This document shows, one piece after another, positions 13,901 through 22,733 of a stretch of DNA of 60,000 nucleotides (the stretch's first letter is position 1; each line of letters opens with the position of its first letter). The translations under genes and the position numbers were made by a program. The notes beneath the pieces were generated by a model. That model was given only the letters and a program-made list of their open reading frames with translations. It searched no databases and was not told the origin of the DNA. The stretch comes from Takakia lepidozioides (Eukaryota; Streptophyta; Takakiopsida; Takakiales; Takakiaceae), in assembly GCA_030704615.1 (NCBI GenBank), contig CM060732.1, forward strand, positions 62,231,053 through 62,291,052, in the 5' to 3' direction.

Positions 13901-15398
13901 GCACATAAGGTTTTGCATTGGCTTGGGTGGGGTCAGTCCTCATCTTTGACTATCTGAAACTGTGATTGCAGATAAGGGGCATCCGGGATCTTATCTTCTA
14001 TTCACTGCCTTACCACGCCCACTTTTATTCCGAGGTAGGGTCTCATGCTTTGGTTTTGATTTGTGGTTAACAGTGTGATTGTCAGTACGGCCAAAGTATG
14101 TCACATGTGTTAGAACCTTATAGAGGGACTATACAGAATCACCCTATGCATTTTACCATGATGTTGATGTCCCCATTAAGCACTCTCGGGATTGTCGTTG
14201 GCTCCTGCAACTTTCAGGTTGAGTCTCAGTTGAAATTGCACAACCAGCTCCTGGAGGATTGTATCCAACAGGGACTACGGCCTTCCTGGTGTGACATAGC
14301 CCACTTTCACAGGAACAGGGAACTAGTACATTCTCATCTTCAGCTGAAGTCCTTCTCCAGTGACCTTAAAACTAACCGGCATTTGTGCAGACAGACTTCA
14401 GTTGCAGACATTCAAACATACAGAACCCCAAAATGCATTGTATGCATTTATCTGAATATTGAGCTTATGAGTGTTGAGAAACTTTGAATATGGTCTTTTA
14501 CACTGCTTTGGTTTTGAACATCGCACACAGAAGGCCAGTTTTACCATCGTCTGTGTATAGTGTAATCTGCTCACAAAGAATGAGGGTTGATGATGATGAA
14601 TAACATGGATTCCGGAGTCACTTAATTAGATTTCTAGCTTGACACAAACAAAAGACCACTTCAGAGAACATCAAAGGAGAGAGATGTACTCCTTACTTTT
14701 GAGTGATTTGTGTTTGCATATGTGAAAAACATAACTGGGCATTGTTGTTGGTTGGTGCCATTACATATTTGTGTGGTGAAGGTAGCTTGGGATTAATTCA
14801 TACTTGGGGGGTTTTCAATCTGTATTAGCAAGAGTTGGGACGTTGAAGTGAGGGAAGGAAGGAGGGAAAGGAGAACCATGTCACGTGTATGTCAAATAAT
14901 GTTCCTCAAAATGTGTCGCTATAGGCCTTTTGCCCAGTTTAAACAGAGAAGAGAAGCATGAACAAGGGTGGAGAGCATAATGGACGACAGTTGCTGACAA
15001 CGTACTCTAATAGTTGCTTAACTGTAGAGAAGTGTGAAGAGTCAGAGACTAACTTTTTATTCGCACAGATCTCAAATTTGCTGGAGGGAGTTGAGAATCC
15101 ATCATGCACTGTCCTATTCTCCAAGTTCGACAATCTTCAGGTATATAGAGAAGAAGATCCTGTCTGGCTCTTTCCTGTTGACCAAATTTTTTGCTTCAGC
15201 TGATGTTAAGATACTCGTTCACCTGTGCTGTCTTCTATCTGGCAGTCATGAACCAGCTGTTTGAGGGTTCCTTCTCTTTGCATACTGAAACTCTTGAGAC
15301 GAGTTGTTTTGGTGTTCAAACAGCTGGAGCGCATTGTAGGGTCATCACGCGCACAGCGTATGCTGAGTTCAACAAATCGGACCTTCATGTTTTGTTAG
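2000..15398 (+). CDS. UTP25: UTP25 / NOF1 (digestive organ expansion factor homologue), complete, 24 exons
   Basis: Nucleolar small-subunit processome protein, needed for 18S rRNA maturation in the family; it is a degenerate DEAD-box-like helicase fold. Exons (all GT-AG): 2000-2120, 2962-3106, 3405-3523, 3873-4080, 4511-4661, 4839-4962, 5163-5269, 5723-5857, 5975-6055, 6761-6975, 7706-7778, 7971-8039, 8988-9026, 9278-9366, 9572-9636, 10543-10589, 11050-11109, 11458-11529, 11886-11915, 12677-12771, 13466-13571, 13972-14034, 15069-15140, 15324-15398. They sum to 2361 nt (786 aa plus stop) and every junction keeps phase. Landmarks: basic RG-rich N-terminus, acidic region (about residues 40-195), NHVFKTRD, PKVLILLPLRSTALKFVERL near residue 370, LFSGNNDDHFRIGIKFTRK, the DEAD-box equivalent VVLDYADVILMQNW near 518, and MVYTERSHFYHRYK near 705-717. 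The extreme N-terminal exons are least certain. Introns hold LINE and SINE debris. Confidence 0.95.
2227..2260. repeat. 12-bp perfect inverted repeat in UTP25 intron 1
   Basis: TCTTACATGGGG at 2227-2238 is perfectly complementary to CCCCATGTAAGA at 2249-2260, with a 10-nt spacer. It can form a strong hairpin. No coding role is visible. Confidence 0.6.
5336..5405 (+). mobile_element. tRNA-like SINE head in UTP25 intron 7
   Basis: The segment contains an A-box-like run (TAGCCCGGTGGGTAGGACA, 5346-5364) followed about 28 bases later by a degraded B-box-like run (GGTCTTGGATTTAAAGG). This spacing resembles a tRNA-derived SINE rather than a functional tRNA, because no acceptor or anticodon stem can be drawn. 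It lies between UTP25 exons 7 and 8. An alternative is a chance match; the tail and target duplication were not located. Confidence 0.4.
6112..6170 (+). mobile_element. LINE 3' end with (ATTTC)n tail, UTP25 intron 9
   Basis: Contains GAGCTTTCCGCGGACGTTAT followed by AAAGTACC and three ATTTC units. The same 3' end recurs at about 8205-8250, 8495-8550, 12830-12865 and, on the minus strand, 9828-9905, so it is a family tail. Only the 3' end is present here (a severe 5' truncation). Confidence 0.6.
8200..8250 (+). mobile_element. LINE 3' end with (ATTTC)n tail, UTP25 intron 12
   Basis: Repeats the family tail: TTTCCGCGGACGTTATAAAG, then CACC and ATTTC-type units. No coding sequence belongs to this copy. 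Confidence 0.55.
8318..8555 (+). mobile_element. LINE 3' terminal fragment with coding remnant, UTP25 intron 12
   Basis: The + strand encodes FHYEDQKCLAAYLHEAF and LRQSLKQ, nearly the same as the C-terminus of the minus-strand LINE at 9964-10422 (FHYEDEKCLAAYLHAALSLR), followed by the shared 3' untranslated end (GCGGACGTTATAAAGCACC) and ATTTC tail units at 8536-8550. It is a 5'-truncated LINE insertion in the same orientation as UTP25. Confidence 0.65.
9828..10422 (-). mobile_element. LINE retrotransposon 3' fragment (RT C-terminal region), UTP25 intron 15
   Basis: A 152-codon open frame (10422 to 9964) carries RFRVGSHSLRILTGGW, then AVPCLRW and the pattern IESEEYSFHCPLYYEIRG. Plant LINE proteins end in a similar zinc-knuckle-like segment with the form 'C..C...EDEEHFLFDCP'. 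Downstream on the same strand are two nested copies of the family 3' end with GAAATGAAATGGTACT (minus: AGTACC plus ATTTC units) at 9882-9902 and 9828-9841. The endonuclease and most of the RT are missing, so this is a dead, 5'-truncated copy. It is antisense to UTP25. Confidence 0.75.
12826..12870 (+). mobile_element. LINE 3' end with (ATTTC)n tail, UTP25 intron 20
   Basis: AGATTGTAAAGTACCATTTC followed by further ATTTC units matches the 3' end seen in the other LINE fragments of this gene. The surrounding sequence shows no coding remnant. Confidence 0.5.
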
Positions 15399-16021
15399 TG
15401 GGGGTGACTACACAGAACAGAACTTTGCCTGCCAGCAATAAAAAACTCCTTCCTCTGTAGAAAGTAGTAATAACAATTTGGAGCACTTCACTTGAAGGTG
15501 CCAACACATTTTTGTGTAGTTTTTAGTCTTGTGCAGCCTCAGGCTCTTTGGAGAGATGTGGGAGCTTAGATGTCGTTCTCTCACCGCCTGTAAAGCACTC
15601 ATTCAATTTATCATGTTTTGTGCCAAATTCCTTCTGATGTTCTGCTCCTTTTTCCTCTTTCTGGTCCATCTCTCAAAACATCTAGGAAGGATAAAGCTGC
15701 AAACTGAGATCGATGGAGGAGGTCGGGTATCATCAAGGTTTTTCAGTGTCTGAAGCTGGAGTATGAACTAGAAGATGCTCCGAGCAAATTATACCATGGA
15801 AGATTCTATCTGTGAGCATCAAATTAAACTTTTGAGACAATTTGACTTTGTGCATTGGCTAAGAACGCCTTGTCGAGAATTTGAAGTATTCACATTCTCA
15901 GCTGCCAAGGACCACATCAAAGAAACAGAAGACCCATCTTGTGATGAAGATGCATGCAGTTTGTGAGGCGAAGATGGTATGTACAGATGATGGCAGGTGG
16001 AACGGACAGAGCTCTGGCTCG
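15399..16021. other. Intergenic, UTP25 3' flank
   Basis: This stretch lies between the UTP25 stop and the MITE-like insertion. It should hold the UTP25 3' UTR. A candidate AATAAA-like signal (CAATAAAAAA) is at 15434-15443. No gene was recognised; the short open frames here have no family resemblance. Confidence 0.4.
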
Positions 16022-16451
16022 TAATGTGCGCAGCGAATTCCACGGGAAATTAGAGTTATCCGTAAAGTGAGCCTGCGTTTGGTACCCTGTTTGGACCCGA
16101 GTTACGGTTTCATCCTGAGTTTGAGTTAATCCGTAAAGTGCAGAAAACTGAGCACGAAGTCAGAAAAGAGGGCACCAAATCATAAACTGGGGATGAGGGC
16201 AACCGCTGCTATGGCGCGAGCTCGTGAGCTCTGACCGCCTTCGCCTCGAGACGACTAACAAAACTCGGCACCAAACTCTTTTCACCCCCATTTTCCTAGT
16301 CCTGGCAGTTTGGTCCCGTGTTTTTTTGTAGTCGTACCGCTTGATCCTGAGTTTCGAGTTTCATACCGAGTTTTGGCCAAACTCAGGGTTCTCATGCCGA
16401 GTTTGGGACCCTTTACGGATTACTCTAATGTGCGCAGCGAATTCCACGGGA
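16022..16451. mobile_element. MITE-like insertion with 19-bp TIRs and long flanking direct repeats
   Basis: The left terminus ATTAGAGTTATCCGTAAAG (16049-16067) is the inverted match, 18 of 19, of the right terminus at 16411-16429. It is flanked by an exact 26-base direct repeat at 16022-16047 and 16426-16451 (core GCGCAGCGAATTCCACGGGA), of which about 22 bases lie outside the TIRs. A third TIR-like copy (GTTAATCCGTAAAGTGCAG) is near 16125, and the two halves share GAGTTT and CCGAGTTT motifs in opposite orientation. There is no coding capacity. It sits about 230 bases upstream of the next gene's ATG, within its promoter or leader. Confidence 0.7.
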
Positions 16452-16506
16452 CATTGAGAGCGATGAGAGAGAGACAGACTGTGCGTGTGTGTGTGAGAGA
16501 TATTCT

Positions 16507-16515
16507 AAAACCCTA
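16507..16515 (+). promoter_or_regulatory. Telo box (AAACCCTAA) upstream of the 6-exon gene
   Basis: An exact AAACCCTAA lies about 150 bases upstream of the ATG at 16662. In land plants this element is a promoter or leader motif of housekeeping and translation genes. Position and match are seen; function is inferred. Confidence 0.5.
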
Positions 16516-16661
16516 ATCTCTTGTACGAGGGTGGAAGTTGGAAAGAGAAGGAGTAGGTACATCCGCTGTCCGAAGCATTCGATGGTTCTTCCCAACTGAT
16601 TGCGATATTTTGGGCGCTAAGTGCTTGAGCCCATTGATTCACAGGCCTAGTTCTTCACTGC

Positions 16662-19600
16662 GTGATGGGGTTTAGTCTCCTGCAACAGCAGAGTTTGATC
16701 TCAAGTCTGGATGCGAGAAACCATTCTTGTGCGCATAGGAGTAGTAGTGGAAAGTCCACATTCTTCAGCTCGAAGGCGACCACTGCCGATAGTTTTCCAA
16801 AGATTCCAGAGAGAAAAAAGAAACCACTCTCGGTGGTAGCAGCAGGGAAAGAGTGTGTTAAAAAAGCTGCGCGAAAATGGCTGAGCAACCAACACCATGT
16901 TGAGCTTAGAATTACAGAGTACGGCTTCCCACCTCCACGCCTCCTTCCCCAAAAGCCTCCCACTCTTTTGTCATCTACTGCCGCCAGGTATTTGAATTCC
17001 AGCAACGTGTGTGATGATGATGCTGCCGCTGCTCATAGTTCTTGTAAGGAAAAAAAGAGATCGCTGTTTGCGAAAGCTGCCCGGAAGCTTACGAGTTCAG
17101 GTCGAAAGAGATCGACTACAGCACGCAGGGATCATGGGCTAATTGAAGATGCCGGTGTTTTGGAAGTATTTGATGAAGGTGGGTGTGAGACGAAGTACAT
17201 TCCTTGTGCAGCTAGAGGCTCTGACAAGTCCTCTGGAGGGCATTCAGGAAAAGCTAAAATTGTTCTTGGTGCGAGTGCCTCCGCAGCCCTTGCTGTGAAG
17301 GGGGTTCAACTGATGAATGCTCGAAATACTCACAGTGGGCTTGAAGCTAATCTGGGCTCCGGAAACTCTGGAAATGGGAATGGTGGCTGGGGGGGAGGGG
17401 GAGGAGGGAATGGAGACGGTAGTGGAAATTTCGATGCAGGTAGTGGTGAGAGCTTTTATGGGGATTTAGTCTACCCGGCTGACAGTCAGGACGATGACGT
17501 ACCCAATTATTCAGAAAGTGGGGAAAGTTTCGAGCAGGGGGAGGTTATAAAGCATTTGCAGGTCGAGACAGCTTTCAGAAGCAGGAATTTGGGCATGTTA
17601 GCATCCCTGAGTTCTGCTGCTGGGGAGTCCATCGATGGAGAGGCCCCATTTGGTGACGATGGTCCAAAGGGCCGGTCTATCAGGAATGGACTCGGAGAGG
17701 AAGTCGATCACATTGCCAATCATATGAGATCCGTAGGCCCTTACACGAGTGTGAAGGTACCTTCCAAGACTCCTGGGGCTAATTTAGAGATCCACCCGGG
17801 GGGCTCAGCTGGCGGTGTTCCTGGCGGCTACTATGAGAGAGAGAGGGAAGGTGCAAGGGCGCAAGACTGTTTAAATTTCCTCGACCCCACAGATTCTGTG
17901 AATGATGGCACATTCCATCAAAAAAGTGCAGGCATTGGCGATGGAGACCCTCGCGAGAGGGATTACAGACTGCATGATGGCTCTGCTGAAGCCAGCCCTT
18001 CTCGCCCTTCAGCATCGTCCTCCTATGGTAAGCCGAAAGTATTGAAGAAGGTTGTTGGAGATAGTCAAACCCACTGTATACCAGTCCCAATTTATAGCTG
18101 TAGGCAACCTTCTGAGAGATCCTATTCTGGGCTGCTGAACTACCTTACAGATCACCTTGTTACCTCTGGAGATACACATGTAGCTGACTTGTAAACAAAA
18201 AGTTCCAAAAACACCTAAGTTGCACTTATTTTAATTCATGGCCTCTCCTGCTATTTCCACATTTTCCCTTCCTGAGAATCACATGCGAAGCATCCCTGGA
18301 AAAGGCAAGCTTTCATTTTTCCCGATCTGGGTCGAAACGGATATGACATGACAGAAGGTGGGCCTTAGTTTGATTCATTTGTGCAGGGGGGGATGCCAGA
18401 GTGAGACCACATGGTCATAAACATCTACTGAGCCTCCCCAACCAGCTCTTAAAGTGCACACAGTGGGGTTCTCCGGGGGCTGGGGGCTGTATTCCAGGTG
18501 GCGGCCCTGTGGCAATGGGGCAAGACGAAGGGCGTCACTCTGACTTCTTTGATTGGTTTGCTGGGCTCTTCCATTCCGTAGGGTCGAAACGGACAGATGG
18601 GCAGGGGAGTTCCAGAGGGGCAGGGAAGGCCAGGGAACAAAGAGAGAGAGAAGCATTGGCTTTGGAGGCCGCCGAAATGGCATTGCTGTTACTTGGGGAC
18701 AGAAGTGGAGATGAGGCTTTTGTCAAGCGGTCAGAGGTGTGTCTCGACGGATGATGCTTTTATCCCAGTTCTTTCACTTACTCTCCACCTTCCCACACTG
18801 GCTGAAGTTCATACTTGATGATGAGGATGTAGAACATTTTCCGATGCATTTGACTGTGGCATGCTTTGGACAAGAGCATCTGTCCTCAGAAGGATTGATC
18901 ACTTTGTCAACTTCATTTTCTAAGTTGTCTAATAGATACTTCAGTGAGGTGCAATAGGCGAAGTTATTATTCAGTCCACCACATGTTCTGACAGTCTTCC
19001 TCTCTCTGCTTCTTACGTTCCTTCTGTCTTTGTCACCTTCACTCTCTCTGATTCCCTCCTCCTCTAACTCCAGACAGGTGCATTAAGGCGGCTGCAGCGG
19101 GAGGCTTTCTCAGACTTATTGAAGGTTCGAGAACGTCTGGACAAACTTGAGCATCACACGGGCCTGCGTCGATTAAAAACAGCACCTCTGGGAGATCCTG
19201 CAGGAGTTGGCAAAACACGTCTTAAGGGAGAGGTGAGCACAGGCAGTGCCTTTGTATTATTGCAAGACAGTGGCAGCAGGTATTCACGAGCAGCACTGGA
19301 GCAAGCTGGCCTTCACACTGGATTGGATGTGAGGTTCACCTTCAAGACACCTTTCAGAGGGAAAGATATGCTGATTACAGAGTGTTCAGCTGGACACGCT
19401 GGTGGGGAAGTTAGCATCCTTGGGGGGCCCATTTCTGTCAAGAAGATAATATATTCGGCTCAGATTACCGACGACTTAACCCTAGTGGTTGCGCCCCTTG
19501 GAGCGAGGGGTAGCAACATGACAGAGACTGTGAACCCTTTGCAGGTGAGTACAGCACCCATAGGTATGAATACTTTTTTTTGAGAAATCTTGGCAAGGAG

Positions 19601-21538
19601 TTTTATTACGTCACTGAGGCCCAGCTTGAGTTTTGTAGAGAGAATATTTGAAGAGTATGGGAAGGATTCCAGAGTACATTAAGATTATTGTATGTCATCA
19701 CTGCATGCAGCGATGTGGACCTAGTGCCCAAAGGACATGAGCATTCGATGTTAATCAGGGCAGAACTTCAAATGAAACCATTTGTAGTAGGTTTGAATGT
19801 CAACAATATTGTTGAATGTCAACAATCATACCCTAGGATATGTTACTGAGACTACTAGTTCCTGTTGACGTCAACATCATATTCTGCTATCTAGGTGTTA
19901 ATGCTGAGCATGTTGTGATTGTCCACAGGGTCAGGCACTGACAGAGTTTGCAAGTGTGGGGCCAGCACTCTTCAATCATTGCAAAGGTTCAGCTTTAGGG
20001 GCCACACTTAAAGGGAGAAATGCTTTGCTATCTGTTTCCCAGTATCTGTCCAACTGGGCAACAGGGTCGTCTCTTGCCCTTGACAATTCTAGTAGTGGAC
20101 CTCTTTGTCTGAGCACACTTGCTCAGGTCATGTTCCAGCCATGGGAAAACTCTGTTTTCTCCCTGTCTGCAGTCAACCGCTTTTGGCCAAGCCCTCCCCT
20201 CCCTTCCTCTGCGGGCTTGCACTGGAGTGAAATGGGACCACTTGTCTTGTCCAAAACTTTACATTCCCGGCGCTCAAGCGTCAACAATCCCTCCCTTGGT
20301 AGTGCTGACCCTTTGCGAAGCTCAAATGACAACCCAGGGGTCTCGTCTGCCAGTGCGCCTTGGGGATCACCTTTTGCAGATAATGACAGAGGTGGTGGAA
20401 TTGTTCCAGAGAGCCATGGGACAACAATGCAATCTGTTGCTCTTGCAGGGGAGATAGATGTCATTGGAAATGTGAGCCTTGGAGGTTGGGCACAGGTCAG
20501 TGCATTTTATTACTGTGTATTATATTTCAGTTTTGTCCATATGGAGTTGGTGCTGGAGAAGGTCAGCAAATAACAGTTTGTCATTTACCCAAAGGTGTGG
20601 GCTCTTGGTGAAAGGGTTAAATGTAACTTGCCCTCTGACCAAATATATGCCACTCACATTACGGTTTAAACACATGGAACAGGTGGAGCGCGGTGACTGG
20701 CTTCACGAGTCTGAGAAGAAGGACGTGCAGTGGGGCATGAGCCTCGCAAAGACCTCAGGAAAAACTGTTGATTGGGGCCTGTGTGTTGGAAGCTCAAAGG
20801 TTGATCTTTGGAGTGTGGGGAGAAGCAACGATGGTGCCTTCCCCGGTTCTGGAGATGGTGGTATAGGTGAGAATTGGCTTTAAACGTCTGCAGATTGCAA
20901 CGCTTTTTGAGGAGTAAGTGGGTAGTCTAGATGATCAGGTGAGGGTTAGGTATCTCTTGTTTTCTATTTTCCTTCCCATGGGCACAAGCTCTTTGAGCTT
21001 CTCATGGACACTATAAAGTTCCTTGTTTTCTTTTTTTTCTCTCATATCGCCAGTCACATTCCTGTATGTAATCAGCTAGACAAAAGCTAAAGCTTGCAAA
21101 ATGGTTTTGATTCAGCCTGTAGGAGAGGTTAAACTCTAGTGGGTAGTAGCCACAAGACATAGGAATCTTGTATTGGCAAATCTACATATATTTTCTTTCA
21201 GCCTTTCCCATGTGCAATTCTCAGAAAATATCTTAACTCCCATATTTCAATCAGACTGCTCGCTGTATGTCAGCATGCAGACCTGCCATGTGAGAGAAGT
21301 AAATTGGTCATTCCAGCTTGTGGATTTCATGGAGAAATGGGTAGGGATATGGTGGCATTATGTTGACGGGATTTATTCTCACATTGTAGGTGAGGCATTT
21401 GGATCGCAACTGCAAGCTGAGGCCTTCATGAAGCTGAGCTGTGGCCATGGCTTTACTCTTCAACCAGGCCTGGTCTATCTACTTAACAAACACTCGCAAA
21501 CTCCTGCCTTCATGCTTCGAACGTCTTGGACACTGTGA
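16662..21538 (+). CDS. Conserved plant-like protein with putative beta-barrel C-terminal half, complete, 6 exons
   Basis: I do not recognise this protein with confidence. Exons 16662-18190, 18400-18736, 19074-19544, 19929-20495, 20683-20866 and 21390-21538 join in phase to 3237 nt (1078 aa plus stop). The N-terminus (MMGFSLLQQQSLISSLDARN) is Ser-rich, poor in acidic residues, then strongly basic, like a plastid transit peptide. Residues about 205-220 (GASASAALAVKGVQLM) are mildly hydrophobic, and a Gly/Asn-rich linker spans about 233-256. From about residue 622 the sequence is regular and looks conserved: VRFTFKTPFRGKDML, ALFNHCKGSALGATLKG, VMFQPWENSVFSLSAVNRFW, WGMSLAKTSGKTVDWGLCVG, ending in aromatic, strand-like AFMLRTSWTL. 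Alternating strand patterns with an aromatic terminus suggest an outer-envelope beta barrel; this is inference. The exon 1/2 junction is the least certain. Confidence 0.8.
20984..21035 (+). mobile_element. Degraded LINE 3' end in intron 5
   Basis: GCACAAGCTCTTTGAGCTTC followed by TCATGGACACTATAAAGTTCC resembles the LINE 3' end in the UTP25 introns (CATAAGCTCTATGAGCTTTC with GCGGACGTTATAAAG), but the ATTTC tail has decayed to a T/C-rich run. Confidence 0.4.
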
Positions 21539-21769
21539 TGCCACAACCAAACAGCTTGATTCCCAGGAAAAGATGCTGTAGGAACATACAATACAGTGGA
21601 ATGGCGCATTTGGGGTTTTTCTCTCCTCCCTTTCTCTCTTCTGATTGTTGTGCATGGTCCCAATTCCAGTGGGTGCCACAGGGGTTTGAAGTCCACACCT
21701 GCAATCAAGTTTGCCTATTAGGATCTCAGTATTGTTGTCCAATCACTCCAAGTGGACACAGCATCACTC

Positions 21770-22733
21770 TCAGCAGCTTCCTCTACTTCCAGTCTCGCCC
21801 CTCTCTGCAGAACCTCCCTCTTCAACCATACATATGCCACTCTTGTATGAACCAACTACATGTTTGTCGATGACATCCGCTTGAATCTTAGCGACAACTG
21901 GCTTTTCAGTACAGAAAGCAGTGACAAGTCCTGACTCATTTTCAGCAACCCAATGCTTTGGCTCAGAAATTGGCGCATCGGTGCAACTGTGTAAGCCCTC
22001 GCCCATGTCCACATCCTCCATCTTCTCCTTCTCTATCTCAGCCTTCACCCTCTTCAGAGTACATTCTATCTCATCCTTCACAACCATGTCCTCTGCCTCC
22101 ATGGTAACTGTCTCTTTTTGTATGCTTCTTGACAGCTCCTTTACAACTAATACCTCCCTCTTCAACCAGAAATATGCCATTATTGGCTGAACCCACTTCC
22201 TGTTCTTTGACAATGTCCTCTTGCCTGGAAATTTGTGAAACCTCCGTATTCAGTGACGCAACCCTCTGACAAAGAACGAGCCCCTCCACCCCTACAGACA
22301 TTTAGCTCACAAGGTGTTGCGTCATCTACCCTTGAACCATGGAGTTCCTTGTCCACGGGCACATTGTCTACCTTCCCACTGTCCATCTGATCCCTCGCCA
22401 CTGTGCCCTCCGACTTCAAGATATCAACTGCATCCTTACCATCTTTTTTAAAAGCTCCCTCTCCTTCCTTACAAATCTCACTCCTCTCTGGAATACCTAC
22501 CAAGCATACAGACTCCATGTCTGAGCCAACTTCCTGTTCTCTGATATTAACATTCTCTACATCACTAGTGAATGCCTCTTCCTTGGACATATACATGTTA
22601 CCTCCTGCATCATTGCACCCCTTAGACTCAGCACTAGCCCCTCCTTCGATCCTGAAATGTAGCTCAGGAGGTGTCACATCATCTTCCCTACAGCCATCCC
22701 CACAATGATGATGGCGAACAACCCAGAGATCAC
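21770..22733 (-). CDS. Coding-like segment of three degenerate tandem protein repeats
   Basis: Unrecognised. On the minus strand an open frame from about 22733 to 22180 encodes an acidic, Cys-containing protein. DDVTPPELHFRIEGG (near 22690) recurs as DDATPCELNVCRGGG (near 22320), and EQEVGSDMESVCLVG (near 22530) recurs as EQEVGSANNGIFLVEEGG (near 22190) and, more distantly, VVGSYKSGICMVEEGG (near 21840). The period is about 330-370 bases. The three repeats lie in two or more frames (22301-22071 and 22213-21770 continue it), so this is either several exons or a decaying gene. It is convergent with the preceding gene. No start codon or splice sites could be fixed. An overlapping frame at 22760-22676 gives a hydrophobic run (VISGLFAIIIVGMAVG), probably by chance. 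Confidence 0.4.

Noticed and set aside
13500-13943. 147-codon minus-strand frame
   Set aside because: It is antisense to UTP25 exon 21 (13466-13571), which is in phase and strongly conserved; the rest is intron.
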